Below, piece by piece: positions 43,207 to 52,845 of a DNA stretch of 64,000 bases. The first letter of the stretch is position 1, and each line of letters opens with the position of its first letter. The position numbers and the translations under genes were made by a program. The stretch spans positions 62,001 to 126,000 of the forward strand of contig CALMRI010000029.1 of the NCBI GenBank assembly GCA_937776645.1. Direction: 5' to 3'. This DNA is from an uncultured Alphaproteobacteria bacterium. Lineage in GTDB: Bacteria > Pseudomonadota > Alphaproteobacteria > Thalassobaculales > Thalassobaculaceae. The notes under the pieces were generated by a model. That model had not been told where the DNA came from and did no database searches. It saw only the letters and a list, made by a program, of their open reading frames with translations.

Positions 43207-44046
43207 ATGAACAGCACAACACCCCCAGCCACGTCGAAATCTGAGGTGCTTTCAGCGCGTTATGGCGATACGGCACGACCACCGGCCGGGCCTTGGAACG
43301 ATCATCTGTCGCTGATGCTGTCGCACCGCTCAGTGCGCGGTTACAAGCCGGATGCGTTGCCCACGGGAACCCTAGAAACCCTGATCGCCGCCGCGCAATC
43401 GGCTGCCTCTAGCTCCAACCTCCAGGTTTGGTCGGTGGTCTCCATCACCGATCCGGCGGTCAAGGCGGAATTGACCGAAATCGCCGGCGACCAGCAACAT
43501 ATCAACCAATGTCCGCTGTTCCTTGTCTGGCTGGCCGATCTGTCCCGCAACCAACGTCTCGGGGCCGAGGAAGGCGTCGACATGGAGGTCATGCCCTATC
43601 TGGAAACTTTCCTGGTCGCGGCGGTCGATGCGGCATTGGCGGCGCAAAACGCAGTGATTGCAGCGGAGTCCTTGGGCCTGTCGACGGTCTATATCGGGGC
43701 GATGCGCAACAATCCAAAAAGGGTCGCTGAGTTGCTTGGCCTGCCTTCCGGGGCGATGGCGGTTTTCGGACTTTGTGTCGGCTACGCGGCGGCGGATGCG
43801 GCGAACGAGGTCAAGCCAAGGCTACCGCAACCGGCGGTTCTGTATCACGGGACCTATGGCAATCCCGACGAGCAGGCGCTGCGGGCCGCCTATGATGCCG
43901 AGGTCGCGGCGTTTTCCGATCGCCACGCGATGCCGCATGACACCTGGTCAAAGCGAGTGATGATCCGCATGGGCAAGCTTGCCTCAATGAACGGTCGCGA
44001 AACCTTGAAGGAGGTGGTCCAGGCGTTGGGTTTCCCGCTGCGGTAG
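43207..44046 (+). CDS. NfsA-type NADPH-dependent nitroreductase/flavin oxidoreductase
   Basis: MLSHRSVRGYKPDALPTGTLETLIAAAQSAASSSNLQVWSVVSI...GLSTVYIGAMRNNPKRVAELLGLP. Confidence 0.85.
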   Translation: MNSTTPPATSKSEVLSARYGDTARPPAGPWNDHLSLMLSHRSVRGYKPDALPTGTLETLIAAAQSAASSSNLQVWSVVSITDPAVKAELTEIAGDQQHINQCPLFLVWLADLSRNQRLGAEEGVDMEVMPYLETFLVAAVDAALAAQNAVIAAESLGLSTVYIGAMRNNPKRVAELLGLPSGAMAVFGLCVGYAAADAANEVKPRLPQPAVLYHGTYGNPDEQALRAAYDAEVAAFSDRHAMPHDTWSKRVMIRMGKLASMNGRETLKEVVQALGFPLR

Positions 44047-44052
44047 AGCCCG

Positions 44053-44805
44053 TCAGTCACCAAATGCCGCGTTCAACCCACCAAGCGCGTTCAGGGCCGG
44101 CGCAAAACCGCTCAGCGGCGCGGTCTGGATCACCGCCTCGATCACCTCGGTCCGGCTCATCCCCATATTCAACGCGGATTGGCCAAATTTGGCGACTTGG
44201 GAATCCAACTTCAACGCGGTAAAGGCGGCCACCGCGACCAGCGCCCGTTGCCTGAAATCAAGACCGGGACGGAACCAGATCTCGCCATAGCCATACTGGA
44301 TCGCTAAGGGGTACAGGGCACCAGCCACCGCGTTATCCGGTGCGGCATAGCCTTGCGTGGCGCGATCACCGTGCAACTGCTGCATAAGATCGCGGCCACG
44401 CTCGCTCAAGGCCTCCAACGAGTCCTCCCGAGCGGTCTCCTGTGGCATTGCGATACCGCGGTCCGCAAACACCGTACCAGCCGACTCGATCGCCTCTTCG
44501 GAGGCGGCAAAGCCAGCATAGATGCCGACCTGAATGAAAACTTCGACGATCGATCGGGGCGATAGCCCGAGATCCAATGCCGCCGCCACATGACGCCGCA
44601 GCTTTGGCAAACGCTGTACACCGCCAAGCGCTGCAAGGGAGCAAATCATCCGGTCTTCAAGAGCCAGCCCCGGTCGACTCCAGACGGCGCCATAAGCGGC
44701 CTCGTCATTCACCGTGCGCATGATTGCCGGGGCGCCGTCGTCGTCGCCGAACAAACGCTGGCGCATCGCCTCGCCAGATTGGCGGAGTTCCGGACGCGCG
44801 CTCAT
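44053..44805 (-). CDS. Carboxymuconolactone decarboxylase family protein (tandem CMD)
   Basis: SRPGLALEDRMICSLAALGGVQRLPKLRRHVAAALDLGLSPRSIVEVFIQVGIYAGF...; second repeat RPGLDFRQRALVAVAAFTAL. Confidence 0.85.
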   Translation of the reverse strand: MSARPELRQSGEAMRQRLFGDDDGAPAIMRTVNDEAAYGAVWSRPGLALEDRMICSLAALGGVQRLPKLRRHVAAALDLGLSPRSIVEVFIQVGIYAGFAASEEAIESAGTVFADRGIAMPQETAREDSLEALSERGRDLMQQLHGDRATQGYAAPDNAVAGALYPLAIQYGYGEIWFRPGLDFRQRALVAVAAFTALKLDSQVAKFGQSALNMGMSRTEVIEAVIQTAPLSGFAPALNALGGLNAAFGD

Positions 44806-45082
44806 GCCAGCCTCGCCTGACCGACGATCAATCCCCGTGCCTGCATGATCCGTATCCCTCTAAAACCCTGCGCTGGTGCTTTCCCAGTCTTATTGACAGC
44901 CTGAGCGAAGACAAGGCATCGTAGTTTTCACGGCTCGGTCAGGCAATCTGATTCGCCGAGCAGTCTGGGCGAAACCAACCTTTTACGCGTAGCAACCAGC
45001 GCCACGAAGCCAGTAACTTGGAGCGTGCCGCATTTCAATGCCTGTGCATTCTTCGGCCGTCCCCGACCAATCTGGAAGCCTT

Positions 45083-46185
45083 GTAACGACTGACCATGGC
45101 GCAGCTGCAAACCGGGCGTTTCACCCAAGGCGCGCGGCTCATGAGATATCCCGCATCCGAGAAGATCGAGATCATCCGGCTCGTTGAGCGGTCGGCCTTG
45201 TCGGCGCGCAAAACGCTGGAGCGGCTTGGGATCCCACGCGCCACCTTCTATCGCTGGTATGACCAGTATCAGACCGGTGGCCCTGAAGCACTGGTGGATC
45301 GATCCTCCCAGCCAAACCGCGTTTGGAACCGTATCCCTGACGCGATCCGGAGCCAGATCGTCGAGTTGGCTCTGGAACAGACCGAGCTATCACCTCGTGA
45401 GCTGGCGGTGCGCTTCACCGATACCCAAGGCTACTTCGTGTCCGAAGCCACGGTGTACCGGCTCTTGAAGGCACATGATCTAATAACCAGCCCGGCTTTC
45501 ATCGTGATCAAGGCCGCCAATGAGTTCCGTGACAAGACGACCGCACCGAACGAGATGTGGCAAACCGACTTCACCTACCTGAAGATTGTCGGTTGGGGCT
45601 GGCATTATCTGTCCACGATCCTTGATGACTTCTCACGATATGTCATCGCCTGGAAGCTCTGCACGACGATGAAAGTCGAAGATGTCACTGACACCCTGGA
45701 AATGGCATTGACGGCGTCAGGCTGTGACCAGGCTCATGTCCGCCACCGGCCACGGCTGCTGTCGGATAATGGGTCGAGCTATATCTCGCACGATCTCGCG
45801 GATTGGCTTCATGCCAAGGACATGACCCATGTTCGAGGCGCGCCCTATCATCCCCAAACTCAAGGCAAGATCGAGCGCTGGCATCAAACCCTGAAGAACC
45901 GGATCCTGCTGGAGAATTACTATCTACCTGGCGATCTCGAAGCCCAGATATGCGCCTTCATCGAGCACTATAACCACCATCGCTACCACGAAAGCTTGGA
46001 AAACTTGACCCCGGCGGACGTCTACTTCGGTAGGGGCCAGGTGATCCTCGACAGGCGCAGGCGCATCAAACGAAAGACCCTTGAACACCGCCGCTTGCTA
46101 CACCGGTAAATCGCCGCTTAATATCAACCAACCAGATGGGCCAAATCCTCCGCTCAATCACAGCCCCACCGGTCTCAAATGTTAC
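45083..46185 (+). mobile_element. Insertion sequence with DDE (D-D-35-E) transposase; candidate imperfect terminal inverted repeats GTAAC.../...GTTAC
   Basis: Left GTAACGACTGACCATGGCGCAGCTG vs reverse complement of right end GTAACATTTGAGACCGGTGGGGCTG (15/25 identical); encloses the transposase ORF. Confidence 0.55.
45096..46109 (+). CDS. IS3/IS481-like rve-domain transposase
   Basis: N-terminal HTH; WQTDFTYLKI (D1), LLSDNGSSY (D2), QTQGKIERWHQTLKN (E), 35 residues between D2 and E. MRYPASEK at 45141 is an alternative start. Confidence 0.93.
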   Translation: MAQLQTGRFTQGARLMRYPASEKIEIIRLVERSALSARKTLERLGIPRATFYRWYDQYQTGGPEALVDRSSQPNRVWNRIPDAIRSQIVELALEQTELSPRELAVRFTDTQGYFVSEATVYRLLKAHDLITSPAFIVIKAANEFRDKTTAPNEMWQTDFTYLKIVGWGWHYLSTILDDFSRYVIAWKLCTTMKVEDVTDTLEMALTASGCDQAHVRHRPRLLSDNGSSYISHDLADWLHAKDMTHVRGAPYHPQTQGKIERWHQTLKNRILLENYYLPGDLEAQICAFIEHYNHHRYHESLENLTPADVYFGRGQVILDRRRRIKRKTLEHRRLLHR

Positions 46186-46186
46186 G

Positions 46187-46487
46187 ACGACGCACAACCG
46201 CCACAGAACCTCGGATTGACATCGAAGGTCGATCGGAAGGGGCCACGGTGCGGATCGACATCCACGATAATGGCGGTGGCATCACCCGCGAGGAAGCATC
46301 AACTGTGTTTGAAAAATTCGCCCGAGGAGATCGAGCCAACTTGGAGCCGGGTGCCGGACTGGGACTGCCGATCAGCCGGGCGATAATGCGCGCGATGGGC
46401 GGTGATCTGACCGTCGAGTTCGGCCAAGGCGACCGCAGTTTCTTCCGGTTAACCTTTGGTCCGGAAGCTCCTGCAGGTGACGCATAG
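46187..46487 (+). pseudogene. Sensor histidine kinase, HATPase_c C-terminal remnant
   Basis: TEPRIDIEGRSEGATVRIDIHDNGGGITREEASTVFEKFARGDRANLEPGAGLGLPISRAIMRAMGGDLTVEFG; G1/F/G2 boxes, no HisKA or sensor part; abuts the IS. Confidence 0.85.
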
Positions 46488-46514
46488 AGCGCATTCAGAA
46501 CGGGCCTTTCGGCA

Positions 46515-48128
46515 TCAACCGCGCAGCGATTTCATCTGTGCCAAATAACCGCTGGAATCAATTTGCGCATCGATCAGGCAAGGACCATCGCTTGCCGCTG
46601 CTTCGGCGCAAGCAGCACTCAGCTCGTCGATGCTGGCAGGACGCCAAGAACGAAGCCCAAAGCCCGCAGCGACCGCCGCGAAATCCGGTCGTGACCAGGT
46701 CAGGCCTAAATCGGGCATCTGACGTTCTTCGCGTTTGAGGTCGATAAGGGAAAGCCGGCCATCGTTGAAAACAACGATACAGACGTTCGCGCCGGTCGCT
46801 GCTGCGGTCTTTAACTCACCCAGACACATCATCGCCCCACCGTCTCCGGTCATGGCGACAGCGCCGCGCGACGGTTCGTGCAGGGCGGCTGCAATGCCGG
46901 CCGGGATCGCGAAACCCATCGTCGCCAAGCCGTTTGAGATCAAAACATCCCGCGCCGCCTTGGCGGGCCAAAAGGTGCAGGCCGAGAACATATGAGCGCC
47001 GGCATCGACGCTCAGGCGCGGACGCCCGGCAAAGGCACCGGCGACAGCTTTGACCACCTCGCTTGATGACAATTCGCTTTCCGACTCGATCTCGAGGCCC
47101 TCCAGGAATCGCTCGCGATGGGCGCGGATGCGGTCGTGGCTCCAAGAGCTGTGAGGTGGAGTGCTGGGACAAACGACGGTCAGCAATTCTGCGAGGGGGG
47201 CGCACAGGCGTAGCGCGGGCTCCAGGTAATGTGGCTCGCGCACGATTTCGCAAAGGTCGAGAACCGGTGCGCGATAGGTCCACGGCTTGCGGATCAGCTC
47301 GACCGGATCAAGGCCGACCAGAGCGATCAAATCCGCCTCATCGACACACGGCTTCTCAATCTCGCCGCCGGTGAAAATGCCCGCGAAATTCGGATGATCG
47401 AACGGCACGGAACCAGCGGCCATATAGGTGGTTAGCGCTGCTGCGTTCACGCCTTCGAGTAAGGCTCGCAGGGGCTCTGCCAAGGCCGGTCGTGCCGCAT
47501 CCAGGCCAACGATCACCACGGGGTTTCCGCTTTGCTGTAGCATTTCGCGGGCCCGGTCGATATCGCCGCGATCGAAGGTCGTCACACCAGACGGTGTCGA
47601 AGATTGTTGCGGCGGCGCTGCCGGTCGCCGCAATTCTGCGCTGGTGGGAAACATCACCGCTGGTGCTCGCATCGGCATCGGACCGGCGCTAAACCAAGCT
47701 TCCACGCTGTCGACTGAGGCCTCTAGAACGTTATCCATCCCGCCTTGCAGCAAGGGTGCCGCCAGGGCCGCCTGATCAAAGGCTTGATGGCTGACATAGC
47801 CCAGCTCACCCGGCACGAAAGTTTCCGCTATCAGCAGTGCCGGCATGCGGTCGAGCGAGGCCGAAGCCAAACCGTTGGCCGCTGAGGCCAGACCCGGTCC
47901 CTTGGTGGCGAAGGCCACGCCGGGAGCTTCAGCCAATACACCGGACACACCCGCCATGATGACGGCGGCGTCCTCGCGGGCGGTCAGCACCATTTCGATG
48001 CCCTGGCGCCGGGCTGCCGCAATTAAATCCAGGCTTGTACCGCCGCCGGGCACACCAAAGATCCGCCGTGTACCTGCTTGACGCAGCCGCGCGGCCAGCC
48101 AATCGACAAACGGCGTGTCGTCCGTCAT
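46515..48128 (-). CDS. Thiamine pyrophosphate-dependent enzyme (acetolactate synthase/decarboxylase-like)
   Basis: RIFGVPGGGTSLDLIAAARRQGIEMVLTAREDAAVIMAGVSG...; TPP motif GDGGAMMCLGELKTAAATGANVCIVVFNDG. Confidence 0.9.
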   Translation of the reverse strand: MTDDTPFVDWLAARLRQAGTRRIFGVPGGGTSLDLIAAARRQGIEMVLTAREDAAVIMAGVSGVLAEAPGVAFATKGPGLASAANGLASASLDRMPALLIAETFVPGELGYVSHQAFDQAALAAPLLQGGMDNVLEASVDSVEAWFSAGPMPMRAPAVMFPTSAELRRPAAPPQQSSTPSGVTTFDRGDIDRAREMLQQSGNPVVIVGLDAARPALAEPLRALLEGVNAAALTTYMAAGSVPFDHPNFAGIFTGGEIEKPCVDEADLIALVGLDPVELIRKPWTYRAPVLDLCEIVREPHYLEPALRLCAPLAELLTVVCPSTPPHSSWSHDRIRAHRERFLEGLEIESESELSSSEVVKAVAGAFAGRPRLSVDAGAHMFSACTFWPAKAARDVLISNGLATMGFAIPAGIAAALHEPSRGAVAMTGDGGAMMCLGELKTAAATGANVCIVVFNDGRLSLIDLKREERQMPDLGLTWSRPDFAAVAAGFGLRSWRPASIDELSAACAEAAASDGPCLIDAQIDSSGYLAQMKSLRG

Positions 48129-50221
48129 CGCTTCTCTCTCGTGAGGACAAGGTTCAAAGCACGATCGATCGAAAGATCGAATTCCGGTGGCAGGATCGTG
48201 GTTGATTCAGTTTCTTCGATGATCGCAGGACCCTTGATTTCGGTGCCCGGCGCCAAATCGGCGCGACGATAAACCGGTGTCTCGATGAAGTGGTCGTCAA
48301 ACCATGCCTGGCGCGAGCCCACCGGCTGACCATCGGCGGTACCATCGATCTTTCGCGCGACGAGGCTTTCGCCCAATGCGGACCGAGGTCCCTCGACCGC
48401 CAGGCGCCAGGACAAGATCTCCACCGGCATGTTCTCGCTGCGGCCATAGCGCCGCTGATACGCACGGGTGAAGGCCGCCAACAGGCCATCGCGATCGGCA
48501 TCGCCAATGATCTGGGCCGAAACCGGGGTCTCAATCTCATATCCCTGGCCGATATAGCGCATCATCACGCTAAGGCGCCTGGAGACGACACCAGCATCGA
48601 CGCCGGCCCCGGTTACCAGGGCCGACGCCTCGGCATCCATGTCCTCGATCATCGACTGAGTGCGTGCGAAATCGAGCCGATCTAAACTGCCCGGTGATGC
48701 CCGCGCGATTTCAAATGAGATGGCGGAGGCCAACATGCCGATCGCCGATGCCACGCCGGCGCCGGTGGGACAGATCAATCGGTCGATGTTCATTTTCGCG
48801 GCCATGCTGCAGGCATGGACCGGTCCGGCGCCACCGATTGGCAACATCGCGAACCGGGTCACGTCCAGGGCCCGTTCGATGGCGTGAATGGTCGCTGCCT
48901 GGGCCATATTCGCGGTCACGGTTTCAAGCACGCCCCAAGCGGCCTCGACCACGCTAATGCCCAGGGGCTTGGCCAAATGTTCCTCGATCGCCTGTTCGGC
49001 TGCGGCCTTGTCCAGCCGCATGCGTCCGCCCAGAAAAGACTCCTCGGCCAAATAGCCCAGCACCAAATCACAATCGGTGACCGTCGGCAGTTTGTTGCCA
49101 CGGCCATAACAGACCGGTCCGGGATCGGCGCCGGCACTGTCTGGCCCTACTTGCAACAATCCGCGCTGATCGACCCGTGCGATACTGCCACCGCCGGCGC
49201 CGATTTCGATCATATCGATGGCGGGTATTTGCAGCGGTAGGCCGCTGCCCACGGCGAACCGGGTTTCCCGCGCGACTTCGAAATGCACCGTGCGCTCGGG
49301 CTCACCATCGGGGATCAGACAGGCTTTTGCGGTGGTCCCGCCCATGTCGAAACACAGCACGTCGCGAACCTCGGCCAGCTCACCAAACAGCCGCGCTGCC
49401 TCGGCACCGGCCGCCGGCCCGGACTGGACCAGGCGGATCGGATAGCGAACGGCCACATCGGCACCCACACATCGACCGTCCGACAGCACCAACAGCAAAT
49501 CGTGGGTGTAGCCAAGCTGAGTCAACGCGGCGACCAGACGTTGCACATAATCGCGGAAGATCGGGTGCACATAGGCATTGGCGACCGTGGTCGAGCTGCG
49601 TTCATATTCGCCCAACTCCGGACTGACATTGGACGACAGAGATAGCGCCATCTCGGGAAATTCCTGGCGCACGATCTCGGCCACCGCGCGCTCATGGGCC
49701 GGATTGAGATAGGCGTGCAACAGACAGACAGCTAACGACTGGACGCCGGCCTCGCGCAATCCCGCGATCGCCGCCTTGACGGCATCTTCATCCAGAGGCG
49801 TTAGTACCCCGCCATCGGCGCCCAGGCGCTCGCCCACCTCAAACCGCAAGTGCCGCGGCACCAGGGGGGTGGGCATCGCGATATCAAGGTCGAAAAGGTC
49901 GTATCGCCACTCGCGACCGATCTCCAACACGTCGCGGAACCCGGCGGTCGTGATCAATCCGGTCTTCACGCCCTTGCGTTCGATCAGGGCGTTGGCGACC
50001 AGGGTGGTGCCGTGAATGACCGACGCCAGATCCTTGGCGCCGATACCGGCGGTTTCCAGGACCCGGCCAATCCCGTCCAACACGGCCCGGGATGGATCGT
50101 CCGGCGTGGTCAGGATCTTATCCAGGATCAGATTGTCGCCGGCGCCATCCCACAAGACGATATCGGTAAAGGTACCGCCGATATCGACGCCGATGCGCCA
50201 GTCCGCCTGTTTGCCAGTCAA
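48125..50221 (-). CDS. Hydantoinase/oxoprolinase subunit A (HyuA)
   Basis: DWRIGVDIGGTFTDIVLWD...VIHGTTLVANALIERKGVKTGLITTAGFRDVLEIGREWRYDLFDLDI. Confidence 0.94.
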   Translation of the reverse strand: MTGKQADWRIGVDIGGTFTDIVLWDGAGDNLILDKILTTPDDPSRAVLDGIGRVLETAGIGAKDLASVIHGTTLVANALIERKGVKTGLITTAGFRDVLEIGREWRYDLFDLDIAMPTPLVPRHLRFEVGERLGADGGVLTPLDEDAVKAAIAGLREAGVQSLAVCLLHAYLNPAHERAVAEIVRQEFPEMALSLSSNVSPELGEYERSSTTVANAYVHPIFRDYVQRLVAALTQLGYTHDLLLVLSDGRCVGADVAVRYPIRLVQSGPAAGAEAARLFGELAEVRDVLCFDMGGTTAKACLIPDGEPERTVHFEVARETRFAVGSGLPLQIPAIDMIEIGAGGGSIARVDQRGLLQVGPDSAGADPGPVCYGRGNKLPTVTDCDLVLGYLAEESFLGGRMRLDKAAAEQAIEEHLAKPLGISVVEAAWGVLETVTANMAQAATIHAIERALDVTRFAMLPIGGAGPVHACSMAAKMNIDRLICPTGAGVASAIGMLASAISFEIARASPGSLDRLDFARTQSMIEDMDAEASALVTGAGVDAGVVSRRLSVMMRYIGQGYEIETPVSAQIIGDADRDGLLAAFTRAYQRRYGRSENMPVEILSWRLAVEGPRSALGESLVARKIDGTADGQPVGSRQAWFDDHFIETPVYRRADLAPGTEIKGPAIIEETESTTILPPEFDLSIDRALNLVLTREKR

Positions 50222-51852
50222 GTCTTGGTCTCCCGTGTCGGGATTTCGGAGGTTACCAAACCAGAGCGCAGGTCGGCCTCGGTCAAGCTCGGATCGCGTT
50301 CAGCCGGATCGAACAAGCCGCCACCGCCCGGGGTTTGAAAATTCACCACGTCGCCCAAATTCAAGGCGCTGCGCGATTTTGCCGGGACAACTTCACCATT
50401 CACCAAATCCACACCCGCACTTCCAGCCGTACCGCCAAGCAAGCCACGCGGCGGGAAGGACACCCGTTCATGACGAATGGTCATGGTCACCGGGGTCTTG
50501 GAGAGTGACTTGAAGCTGATCCGCTGGGCGTTACCGCCGCGATATTTCCCCCTGCCCCCGGTATCCGGCACGAAAGCTTTCTCCGTCACCAGCAAAGGCA
50601 CCTGATGTTCAAACGCTTCAATCGGTTGGTTTGAGACATTGCTGGGAAAACTCAAACATCCCGGCCCGTCGCCGTGGGAACGGGCACCGTGGCCGCCATT
50701 CATGAAGAACATCTTCACGTAGTTGCCCTTGCCCGAGGAGTTCTGGCCGCTGAAATAGACGTTCCACAGCGGAGATCCGGATTCCGCCACGATCTTGTTC
50801 GGCACCAGCGACGCCAGCGCGCCAAAAATCGCCGGCGGCACGTAATGACCCGAGAGATGCCGACCCCAGACCGGTGCCGGTGCCACGGCGTTCAACAAGC
50901 AGCCCTCCGGCGCTGTCACGGTGATCGGTGCCAACGTCCCGGCGTTGTTAGGGGCGTCGGGGTCGAGCAGACATTTCACGGCATACCGGGCATAGGCCTG
51001 GGTATAGTTCAGCACGGCGTTGATCGGCCAGGGGACCTGATCCGACGTTCCCGCGAAATCAACCGTCAGGTTCTCACCATCGATGCGGACAGTGCATTCG
51101 ATGCGCAACGGATGGTCCACGCCATCGACGTCAAATCCATCGCTATAGGCACCGTCCGGCAGGGCTGAGATAGCTGCTCGCATGCTTTTCTCGGAGCGGG
51201 CGATGATCTCCTCGGCGACGGCATCGAGACTGTCGATGCGCTCTTCATCCATCAACCGGTTGAGCATTGAGGCGCAGTCCCGATAGGCCGCGAATTGCGC
51301 GCGAATGTCTCCCAGGGTTTCACTCGGCTGGCGCAGGTTTTCCTCAAGGAACGCCAGCACCAAAGGGCTTTCCACGCCGGCTTCGACGATCTTGCAGATC
51401 GGAATTGTCAGGCCTTCCTCAAAACGGTCCTTGGCGGACGGTGAGGGCGCACCGCCGATATCCACCGTGTGGGCGGTGCTGGCGGCATAGCCGACCAGGT
51501 TTCCGTCGCGAAACAGCGGGTGGATCATCGAGATATCGTTCAGATGGCCGGTTCCGATCCAACTGTCATTGGTGATGATGGTATCGCCGGACCGCAGTTG
51601 CTCTGTTGGGAAGCGCTGCAATACCGCGATCAACGTGCGCGGCAGGGTTCCCATGAAACTGGGGATGCTGCGTTTCGACTGGGTCAATTGGCGAGCCTGT
51701 GCGTCGAACAAGCAGAACGCCATGTCGTAATTGTCGCGCACCACCACCGAGAAGGCCGCCCGCACGAAGGTTTCGGCGACCTGATCGACGATGCCATCCA
51801 GGCGCCGCCAGATCAAACCAAGGCGAACCGGGTCAATTTCCGTATCCTGCAT
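50218..51852 (-). CDS. Hydantoinase/oxoprolinase subunit B (HyuB)
   Basis: FVRAAFSVVVRDNYDMAFCLFDAQARQLTQ...LNDISMIHPLFRDGNLVGYAASTAHTVDIGG. Confidence 0.94.
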   Translation of the reverse strand: MQDTEIDPVRLGLIWRRLDGIVDQVAETFVRAAFSVVVRDNYDMAFCLFDAQARQLTQSKRSIPSFMGTLPRTLIAVLQRFPTEQLRSGDTIITNDSWIGTGHLNDISMIHPLFRDGNLVGYAASTAHTVDIGGAPSPSAKDRFEEGLTIPICKIVEAGVESPLVLAFLEENLRQPSETLGDIRAQFAAYRDCASMLNRLMDEERIDSLDAVAEEIIARSEKSMRAAISALPDGAYSDGFDVDGVDHPLRIECTVRIDGENLTVDFAGTSDQVPWPINAVLNYTQAYARYAVKCLLDPDAPNNAGTLAPITVTAPEGCLLNAVAPAPVWGRHLSGHYVPPAIFGALASLVPNKIVAESGSPLWNVYFSGQNSSGKGNYVKMFFMNGGHGARSHGDGPGCLSFPSNVSNQPIEAFEHQVPLLVTEKAFVPDTGGRGKYRGGNAQRISFKSLSKTPVTMTIRHERVSFPPRGLLGGTAGSAGVDLVNGEVVPAKSRSALNLGDVVNFQTPGGGGLFDPAERDPSLTEADLRSGLVTSEIPTRETKT

Positions 51853-51855
51853 CGT

Positions 51856-52845
51856 CTAGCTTCCCGCGTCCGTATTCGGCCAGACCGGCGTTAACCAGTC
51901 CTGATAGCGTGTGTTGTTGCCGCGAACCAAGCCGTCATAGGCGGTCTGAAGCTGACGGGTGACCTCACCCGGCCGACCATCGGCGATCGCCTTGCGATCC
52001 ACCGACAGCATGGGCGTGATCTCTTGGCCGGTGCCGCAATAGAACAACTCATCGGCCAAATAGAGTTCCGTTCGGCCGACCTTGCGCTCTGCGGTTTTGA
52101 TCCCCAGATCACCGGCCAAACTTAACAACGTCTCACGGGTGATACTTTCCAGGATGCCGTCGTTGACCGTCGGTGTGATCAACACGTCGCCACGGCGCAT
52201 GAAAATGCAGCCACCCGGCCCTTCGGCGACGCTGCCGTCGTGGTTCAGAATTATGGCGCCGCCAAAGCCGCCATGCTTGGCTTCCAACCCGGCGAGCCGG
52301 CTGTTGAGGTAGTTGGCGGTTGCCTTGATGCGGGGCGGACTGGCGTCGTCGGTATTGCGCCGCCAACTCACCACCACGAAATGCTTGCCGGTCTCGAAGG
52401 CATCGGTGCGGGGGCGGCTGCGGCATATCACCGAACTTCCAACCGGCCCGGTGGCGGTCATATCGCCCCACTCGTCGACATAGGACTGGGTCCGGATATA
52501 GCAATCCTCGCGCAGCCCGTTGGCGCGTAAGATTTCCAGGACCTGCTGGCCGGTTTCTTCCGCCGTCGGCGGTTCGTCGAGCTCGATCAGCTTCATCGAG
52601 AAGTCTTGCCGACGCAGATGGTCCTGCAGGCGAAACACATACAACTGACCATCGCCCTCGTTCCAATAGGCCCGCATGCCTTCGAACACGGTGGCAGCGA
52701 AGGTCAGCCCGGGCGCCATGATCGAAATCCGCGCCTCCGCGAACGGGACGATCTGGCCGTTCAACATCACGAAGGCCGGACGTTCAGGAGTACTGGGCGC
52801 AGGAGTACTGGGCTGCGGGGTCATGGTTTGATTTCCATTTGTCAT
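51856..52845 (-). CDS. Branched-chain/D-amino acid aminotransferase (class IV)
   Basis: FVMLNGQIVPFAEARISIMAPGLTFAATVFEGMRAYWNEGDGQLYVFRLQDHLRR...TANYLNSRLAGLEAKHGGFGGAIILNHDGSVAEGPGGCIFMRRG. Confidence 0.9.
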   Translation of the reverse strand: MTNGNQTMTPQPSTPAPSTPERPAFVMLNGQIVPFAEARISIMAPGLTFAATVFEGMRAYWNEGDGQLYVFRLQDHLRRQDFSMKLIELDEPPTAEETGQQVLEILRANGLREDCYIRTQSYVDEWGDMTATGPVGSSVICRSRPRTDAFETGKHFVVVSWRRNTDDASPPRIKATANYLNSRLAGLEAKHGGFGGAIILNHDGSVAEGPGGCIFMRRGDVLITPTVNDGILESITRETLLSLAGDLGIKTAERKVGRTELYLADELFYCGTGQEITPMLSVDRKAIADGRPGEVTRQLQTAYDGLVRGNNTRYQDWLTPVWPNTDAGS

